64,000 nt of DNA from Streptomyces adelaidensis (GTDB taxonomy: Bacteria; Actinomycetota; Actinomycetes; Streptomycetales; Streptomycetaceae): the NCBI RefSeq assembly GCF_016598475.1, contig NZ_JAEMUX010000001.1:1-64000 (forward strand), written 5' to 3'. The notes below the pieces were generated by a model, which saw only the letters and a list, made by a program, of their open reading frames with translations, did no database searches and had not been told where the DNA came from. Position 1 is the first letter of the stretch, and every line of letters begins with the position of its first letter. The translations under genes and the position numbers were made by a program. Below, piece after piece: positions 59,620 through 64,000 of the stretch.

Positions 59620-61389
59620 GTGGCAGCACCGAAGAAGGGCCGGAGCGCGAGCGCCCAGAGCAAGCCTGGGCGCGCGCTGGCCCTCATCCTGATCGCCATG
59701 GTGGCGCTCACCGGGGGAATGTTCGTCTCCGGACACACCACTCCGCGTCTCGGCATCGACCTCGCCGGTGGTACGAGCATCACGCTCGAGGCGAGGAGCG
59801 GCCAGGAATCAGCGATCAACAAGGCCAACATGGATACCGCGGTCGAGATCATGAACCGCCGTGTCAACGGTCTTGGCGTCTCCGAGGCCGAGGTCCAGAC
59901 CCAGGGCGATCGCAACATCATCGTCAACATTCCCAGGGGCACGAACTCCGAGGATGCCCGGGACCAGGTCGGCACCACCGCGAAGCTGTACTTCCGTCCG
60001 GTTCTGCAGAGCCAGGTCGGCTCCGGCGCGACCGAGACCCCGAGCGCCTCGCCGAGCACGAGCCCCAGTGGCAGCGGCTCGCCCAGCCCGTCGAGCTCCG
60101 ACGGCAAGGACGAGGCGACCTCGCCCGAGTCCGGTGACTCCGCAAGCCCGTCGTCCTCCGCCACATCCCAGGGCCGTGCGGTCACCGACGCGCTGAAGGC
60201 CGACCCCACACCGTCGGGCAGCAGCTCCGCGTCCGACACCGCCGCCGACACGGCCTCGCCGTCGGCGAGCCCGAGCGTCGACGCGGAGACCCAGGCGCTC
60301 CAGGCCAAGTTCACCGCCCTCGACTGCAACGACCCCAAGCAGCGCGCCGCGGCGGGCAAGGGCAAGACCACCGACATCGTCATCGCCTGTGGTCAGGACA
60401 GCGGCAGCTGGAGCAAGTTCGTGCTCGGCCCGGTCGGTGTCGACGGCACCGAGGTCGAGAAGGCCGAGGCGCTTCTGGACACCCAGAACGGCACCGGCTG
60501 GCAGGTCGTCATGGACTTCGACTCCAGCGGCGCCGACAAGTTCGCCGACATCACCGGCCAGCTGGCGACCCAGACCACCCCGCAGAACGAGTTCGCGATC
60601 GTCCTCGACGACGAGGTCGTCTCCCACCCGTACGTCCGTGCGGCGGTCACCGGTGGCAAGGCCGAGATCTCCGGCAGCTTCACCCAGGAGGAGGCCCAGA
60701 ACCTCGCCAACATGCTGTCGTACGGCGCGCTCCCGCTGACCTTCAAGGAGGCGAGCGTCACCACCGTCAGCCCCGCGCTCGGCGGTGACCAGCTGCAGGC
60801 CGGTCTGATCGCCGGTGCGATCGGCCTGATCCTGGTCGTGATCTACCTGGTCGCCTACTACCGCGGCCTGGCACTGATCGCCATCGCCTCGCTGCTGGCC
60901 TCGGCGGTCCTGACCTACGTGATCATGGCGTTGCTCGGCCCGACCATCAACTTCGCGCTGAACCTCCCGGCGGTCTGCGGTGCGATCGTCGCGATCGGTA
61001 TCACGGCGGACTCGTTCATCGTGTACTTCGAACGCGTCCGGGACGAGATCCGCGAAGGCCGCACGCTGCGCCCTGCCGTGGAGCGGGCCTGGCCCCGCGC
61101 CCGGCGCACCATCCTGGTCTCCGACTTCGTGTCCTTCCTCTCCGCCGCGGTGCTCTTCATCGTCACCGTCGGCAAGGTCCAGGGCTTCGCGTTCACGCTC
61201 GGTCTGACCACCGTGCTCGACGTCGTCGTGGTCTTCTTCTTCACCAAGCCGCTACTGACGCTGCTGGCCCGCACGAAGTTCTTCGGGAACGGCCACAGCT
61301 GGTCCGGCCTCGACCCCAAGCGACTCGGTGCCCGGCCGCCGCTGCGCCGTACCCGCCGTCCCGCCCCCGCCGACCCGAAGGAGGCCTGA
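59620..61389 (+). CDS. secD: Protein translocase subunit SecD
   Basis: A 589-residue protein. First helix ALILIAMVALTGGMFV, then the motif LGIDLAGGTSITLEA, a large extracytoplasmic domain with a Ser/Pro/Thr-rich insertion (about 130-215) usual in actinomycetes, and the conserved FTQEEAQNLANMLSYGALPLTF before five C-terminal helices with ITADSFIVYFERVRDE. With SecF it uses the proton gradient to pull exported proteins. Start GTG 59620; secF follows after one base. Confidence 0.96.
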   Translation: MAAPKKGRSASAQSKPGRALALILIAMVALTGGMFVSGHTTPRLGIDLAGGTSITLEARSGQESAINKANMDTAVEIMNRRVNGLGVSEAEVQTQGDRNIIVNIPRGTNSEDARDQVGTTAKLYFRPVLQSQVGSGATETPSASPSTSPSGSGSPSPSSSDGKDEATSPESGDSASPSSSATSQGRAVTDALKADPTPSGSSSASDTAADTASPSASPSVDAETQALQAKFTALDCNDPKQRAAAGKGKTTDIVIACGQDSGSWSKFVLGPVGVDGTEVEKAEALLDTQNGTGWQVVMDFDSSGADKFADITGQLATQTTPQNEFAIVLDDEVVSHPYVRAAVTGGKAEISGSFTQEEAQNLANMLSYGALPLTFKEASVTTVSPALGGDQLQAGLIAGAIGLILVVIYLVAYYRGLALIAIASLLASAVLTYVIMALLGPTINFALNLPAVCGAIVAIGITADSFIVYFERVRDEIREGRTLRPAVERAWPRARRTILVSDFVSFLSAAVLFIVTVGKVQGFAFTLGLTTVLDVVVVFFFTKPLLTLLARTKFFGNGHSWSGLDPKRLGARPPLRRTRRPAPADPKEA

Positions 61390-61390
61390 G

Positions 61391-62485
61391 ATGTCGAAGC
61401 TCGGTGACCTCGGAGCCCGACTCCACCGCGGCGAGGTCGGTTACGACTTCGTCGGCAACCGCAAGATCTGGTACGGTGTCTCGATCCTGATCACCATCAC
61501 GGCCATCGTCGGCCTGGCGGTGCGCGGCCTGACCATGGGTATCGAGTTCCAGGGTGGCGCCGTCTTCACCACTCCGAAGACGAGCGTCTCGGTAGCTCAG
61601 GCAGAGTCGTACGCGGAGGAGGCGGCCGGCCACGACGCGATCGTCCAGAAGCTCGGCAACGGCAGCCTGCGTATCCAGGTCGCGGGCATCGACACCGCCC
61701 AGGCCGACAAGGTCTCGGCGGCGCTGGCCGAGGACCTGGACATGCGGCAGCAGGACGTCGCCGGTGAACTGGTCGGCCCCAGCTGGGGTGACCAGATCGC
61801 CAGCAAGGCCTGGCAGGGCCTCGTCATCTTCCTGGTCCTCGTGGTGATCTACCTCGCGATCGCGTTCGAGTGGCGTATGGCCATCGCCGCGTTCGTCGCC
61901 CTGATCCACGACATCACCATCACGATCGGCATCTACGCCCTCGTCGGCTTCGAAGTGACGCCCGGTACGGTGATCGGTCTGCTCACGATCCTCGGTTACT
62001 CGCTCTACGACACGGTCGTCGTCTTCGACAGCCTCAAGGAGCAGACGAAGGACATCACCAAGCAGACCCGCTGGACGTACAGCGAGATCGCCAACCGCTC
62101 GATCAACAGCACCCTGGTGCGGTCGATCAACACCACGGTGGTCGCGCTGCTGCCGGTCGCCGGCCTGCTGTTCATCGGTGGCGGCGTCCTCGGCGCGGGC
62201 ATGCTCAACGACATCTCGCTGTCGCTGTTCGTCGGCCTCGCGGCCGGTGCGTACTCGTCGATCTTCATCGCCACGCCGCTCGTCGCCGATCTCAAGGAGC
62301 GCGAGCCGCAGCTGAAGGCCCTCAAGAAGCGCATCCTCGCCAAGCGGGCCCAGGCCGAGCACGACGCGGACGGGGCGGCCGACGGTCCGTACGACGACGA
62401 GCCCGCGGACGCCACCCCCGCGGTGGTCGGCCCGCGTGCCCAGTCCGGGAGCCGCAGCCGCGGCCGTGGCGGGAAGCGGCGATGA
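61391..62485 (+). CDS. secF: Protein translocase subunit SecF
   Basis: A 364-residue six-helix protein. It has the SecF start GEVGYDFVGNRKIWYGVS, GIEFQGGAVF, and the membrane motif GYSLYDTVVVFDSLKE, then RSINSTLVRSINTTVVAL. The C-terminal tail is basic (SRSRGRGGKRR). Partner of SecD. ATG 61391 is one base after the secD stop; its own stop overlaps the apt start. Confidence 0.96.
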   Translation: MSKLGDLGARLHRGEVGYDFVGNRKIWYGVSILITITAIVGLAVRGLTMGIEFQGGAVFTTPKTSVSVAQAESYAEEAAGHDAIVQKLGNGSLRIQVAGIDTAQADKVSAALAEDLDMRQQDVAGELVGPSWGDQIASKAWQGLVIFLVLVVIYLAIAFEWRMAIAAFVALIHDITITIGIYALVGFEVTPGTVIGLLTILGYSLYDTVVVFDSLKEQTKDITKQTRWTYSEIANRSINSTLVRSINTTVVALLPVAGLLFIGGGVLGAGMLNDISLSLFVGLAAGAYSSIFIATPLVADLKEREPQLKALKKRILAKRAQAEHDADGAADGPYDDEPADATPAVVGPRAQSGSRSRGRGGKRR

Positions 62486-63021
62486 CCGACATCAAGGAGT
62501 TGCTGCTCAGCCGTATCCGCGACGTCGCGGACTACCCCGCGCCGGGCGTGATGTTCAAGGACATCACCCCGCTGCTGGCCGACCCGGCGGCGTTCACCGC
62601 GCTGACGGACGCGCTGGCGGAGCTGACCGTGCGGCACGGCGCCACGAAGATCGTCGGCCTGGAGGCCCGCGGCTTCATCCTGGGCGCCCCTGCCGCCGTC
62701 CGGGCGGGCGTCGGCTTCATCCCCGTACGCAAGGCGGGCAAGCTCCCCGGAGCCACGCTCAGCCAGGCGTACGACCTGGAGTACGGCTCCGCCGAGATCG
62801 AGGTGCACGCCGAGGACCTGGCCGCGGGCGACCGCGTCATGGTCATCGACGACGTCCTCGCGACCGGCGGCACGGCCGAGGCGTCGCTGCAGCTCATCCG
62901 GCGGGCGGGAGCCGAGGTGGCGGGCGTGGTCGTCCTCATGGAGCTGGGTTTCCTGGCAGGCCGGGAACGGCTGGAGTCCGTGCTGGACGGCGCTCCGCTG
63001 GAATCGCTGATCGTGGTCTGA
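62482..63021 (+). CDS. apt: Adenine phosphoribosyltransferase
   Basis: A 179-residue purine salvage enzyme converting adenine and PRPP to AMP. It has DYPAPGVMFKDITPLL, GLEARGFILGA, FIPVRKAGKLPG and the PRPP motif VMVIDDVLATGGTAEA. ATG 62482 overlaps secF (ATGA). The order secF-apt-relA is typical of Streptomyces. Confidence 0.97.
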   Translation: MTDIKELLLSRIRDVADYPAPGVMFKDITPLLADPAAFTALTDALAELTVRHGATKIVGLEARGFILGAPAAVRAGVGFIPVRKAGKLPGATLSQAYDLEYGSAEIEVHAEDLAAGDRVMVIDDVLATGGTAEASLQLIRRAGAEVAGVVVLMELGFLAGRERLESVLDGAPLESLIVV

Positions 63022-63040
63022 ACGGGCTCCGACGGCACAT

Positions 63041-63092
63041 GAACGGTGCTTCCGCGGTGCGCTGATCTCGGTGCGTCGCGGAAGCACCGTTC
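63041..63092 (+). terminator. Terminator after apt
   Basis: Perfect 16-bp stem GAACGGTGCTTCCGCG / CGCGGAAGCACCGTTC, 20-base loop, then TTTCC. It closes the yajC-secDF-apt unit. Confidence 0.8.
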
Positions 63093-63279
63093 TTTCCGTC
63101 TCCTCCGTGATCTTCTGCGGCGACTCCGGAACCTGATTGACATGCGCGAGTCAGCCCGATTGGATCACTGGTCCGGGCGCAGGGGGAATGAGCAAACTGG
63201 CGTATGTCGCCTCCATGAGGCGTGCCATTCATCATCCCCCGATGGGCTTGTGGCAAGTGAATTCAAGGGGGATTTTCAT

Positions 63280-63702
63280 ATGCGTATGCGAGCTTTGCCG
63301 GTTGTCACGGCGATGGCCGCCGCCACCTTCCTCGGTGCCGCGGCGAGCCCCGCGCAGGCGGGCACGGGCCTGCTCCTCGCGGTGCAGATCAACGACTTCC
63401 AGGACTGGGGCAACTTCAACCAGGACCCGGTGGATCACCCGGGCAGCGGCCAGGACGTGCCCGGGGACGCCATCAGGGCCTGTGACTTCACGTTGGACGG
63501 GTGGGGGGTGACGGTCTGGCTGGACGTCAACCGCAACGGAACCTGGGACCGCACCGCCACGACCAGCGGCCACCTCGCGGACTACTGCAGTCCGTGGAAG
63601 ACGGGCAACCTCACGGAGCAGACCAGGGTGACCCTCAAGGCCTGCAACACGAAGGCCGGATACACGCCGCGGAACTGCAAGGAGGGCGACACCGTCGCCT
63701 GA
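63280..63702 (+). CDS. Small secreted protein
   Basis: A 140-residue protein with a clear Sec signal peptide (MRMRALPVVTAMAAATFLGAA cut short; cleavage after AQA at about residue 27). The mature part of about 113 residues is rich in Asp, Asn, Gly and Trp (QINDFQDWGNFNQDPVD) and has four Cys (ACDFTL, DYCSPW, KACNTK, RNCKEG), probably two disulfides. No family recognised. CAAGGGGG at 63264-63271 precedes ATG 63280. It sits between apt and relA as an apparent accessory gene. Confidence 0.7.
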   Translation: MRMRALPVVTAMAAATFLGAAASPAQAGTGLLLAVQINDFQDWGNFNQDPVDHPGSGQDVPGDAIRACDFTLDGWGVTVWLDVNRNGTWDRTATTSGHLADYCSPWKTGNLTEQTRVTLKACNTKAGYTPRNCKEGDTVA

Positions 63703-63789
63703 CCGGCGCGGTTCCTGAAGGGTGACACGGTCCTCGGCACATGCTGTGTCGGGTGTCTCCGGTATCCGTGACGACTGTGACACCTCGTG

Positions 63790-63822
63790 GAGGCGAGCCC
63801 GGAGGAATCCGGTGCTCGCCTC
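63790..63822 (+). terminator. Hairpin after small secreted protein gene
   Basis: GAGGCGAGC / GCTCGCCTC with an inner CCGGA/TCCGG pairing, followed by TCGTGTTTTC. It lies between the secreted protein gene and relA. Confidence 0.6.
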
Positions 63823-63943
63823 TCGTGTTTTCACCGGTAGACGGCCCTCACAGTGGCCTGAAGGCGATCCCGGGGCGCAGGATCGCTACCATGGGGTCTC
63901 CGGAGCCTGACCGGGGGACCCGGATCGCGCACGAGGAGTCCTC

Positions 63944-64000
63944 TTGGCAGACGAGGCCCAGCACCTGACCGCCGCCAAGCCCGAGTCCCCCTCGGGCCCC
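63944..64000 (+). CDS. relA: RelA/SpoT (p)ppGpp synthetase, first 19 codons
   Basis: The TTG start at 63944 has an ideal GAGGAG site. The visible codons (LADEAQHLTAAKPESPSGP) match the disordered start of streptomycete RelA as I recall it, and relA follows apt in Streptomyces. Known role: synthesis and hydrolysis of (p)ppGpp in the stringent response. Only the non-catalytic N-terminus is in the window, so the call rests on position and this short sequence. Confidence 0.75.
   Translation, partial: MADEAQHLTAAKPESPSGP

Overview
The window is chromosomal DNA of a Streptomyces-type actinomycete. The evidence is very high G+C with strong third-position G/C, many GTG starts, the sporulation gene ssgB, a phosphatidylinositol mannoside operon (PIP synthase, acyltransferase, PimA), actinobacterial EF-G-like and threonyl-tRNA synthetase genes, and Streptomyces-style intergenic inverted repeats. 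The order metN - cobL - cobT - cobA - trmH - kinase ... ssgB ... thrS ... pimA - pdxST - yebC - ruvCAB - yajC-secDF - apt - relA is, as far as I recall, the conserved order of the Streptomyces core chromosome. I cannot name the species.

Region 1 (1-4265) is decayed accessory DNA. An IS3-family element (running off the left edge) abuts a group II intron carrying a reverse transcriptase. The intron ends inside a broken IS1634-like transposase gene. Directly after it lies the wreck of a metNIQ methionine importer operon: the 5' half of metN joined to the last codons of metQ, with metI lost.

Region 2 (4345-13100) holds an acetyltransferase and three corrinoid/siroheme genes: cobL, a very long disordered-BluB-CobT fusion, and a SUMT/siroheme fusion. 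They are followed by a SpoU/TrmH methyltransferase gene. That gene is cut by a foreign segment of about 5 kb (about 12617-17648) that brings its own homologous 3' half, so a chimeric full-length gene is kept on the left and the native 3' half is stranded on the right. The cargo is a 2-oxoglutarate oxygenase-like protein and a pRiA4b ORF-3-like protein.

Region 3 (18130-29295) is core chromosome: a Ser/Thr kinase, small conserved proteins, a phosphotransferase, a tRNA cluster (Gly, Cys, three Val), a PabB/PabC-type pair, acetyltransferase, DsbA-like protein, CGNR regulator, ssgB and a PGPGW membrane protein, then a tRNA-Val.

Region 4 (29760-36543) is an inducible-looking sugar operon: LacI-type operators, lipoprotein, two permeases, a YesL-like membrane protein and a large Tat-exported exo-rhamnogalacturonan-lyase-like enzyme. 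It has no ATPase of its own and probably borrows a shared one. It looks like pectin/rhamnogalacturonan use.

Region 5 (36641-53640) has a large multi-pass membrane protein, SRPBCC protein, tRNA-Val, DnaQ-like exonuclease, a DUF4365-type nuclease-fold pair, thrS, HIT protein, a membrane protein behind an unusual operator-like repeat cluster, an EF-G-like GTPase, and the PIM operon.

Region 6 (53956-64000) is housekeeping: pdxST (vitamin B6), yebC, ruvCAB (Holliday junction processing), yajC-secD-secF (protein export), apt, a small secreted protein, and the first codons of relA. Three copies of a long inverted repeat (36598, 45412, 53688) and two of a shorter C-rich repeat (19823, 49819) are scattered through the window.
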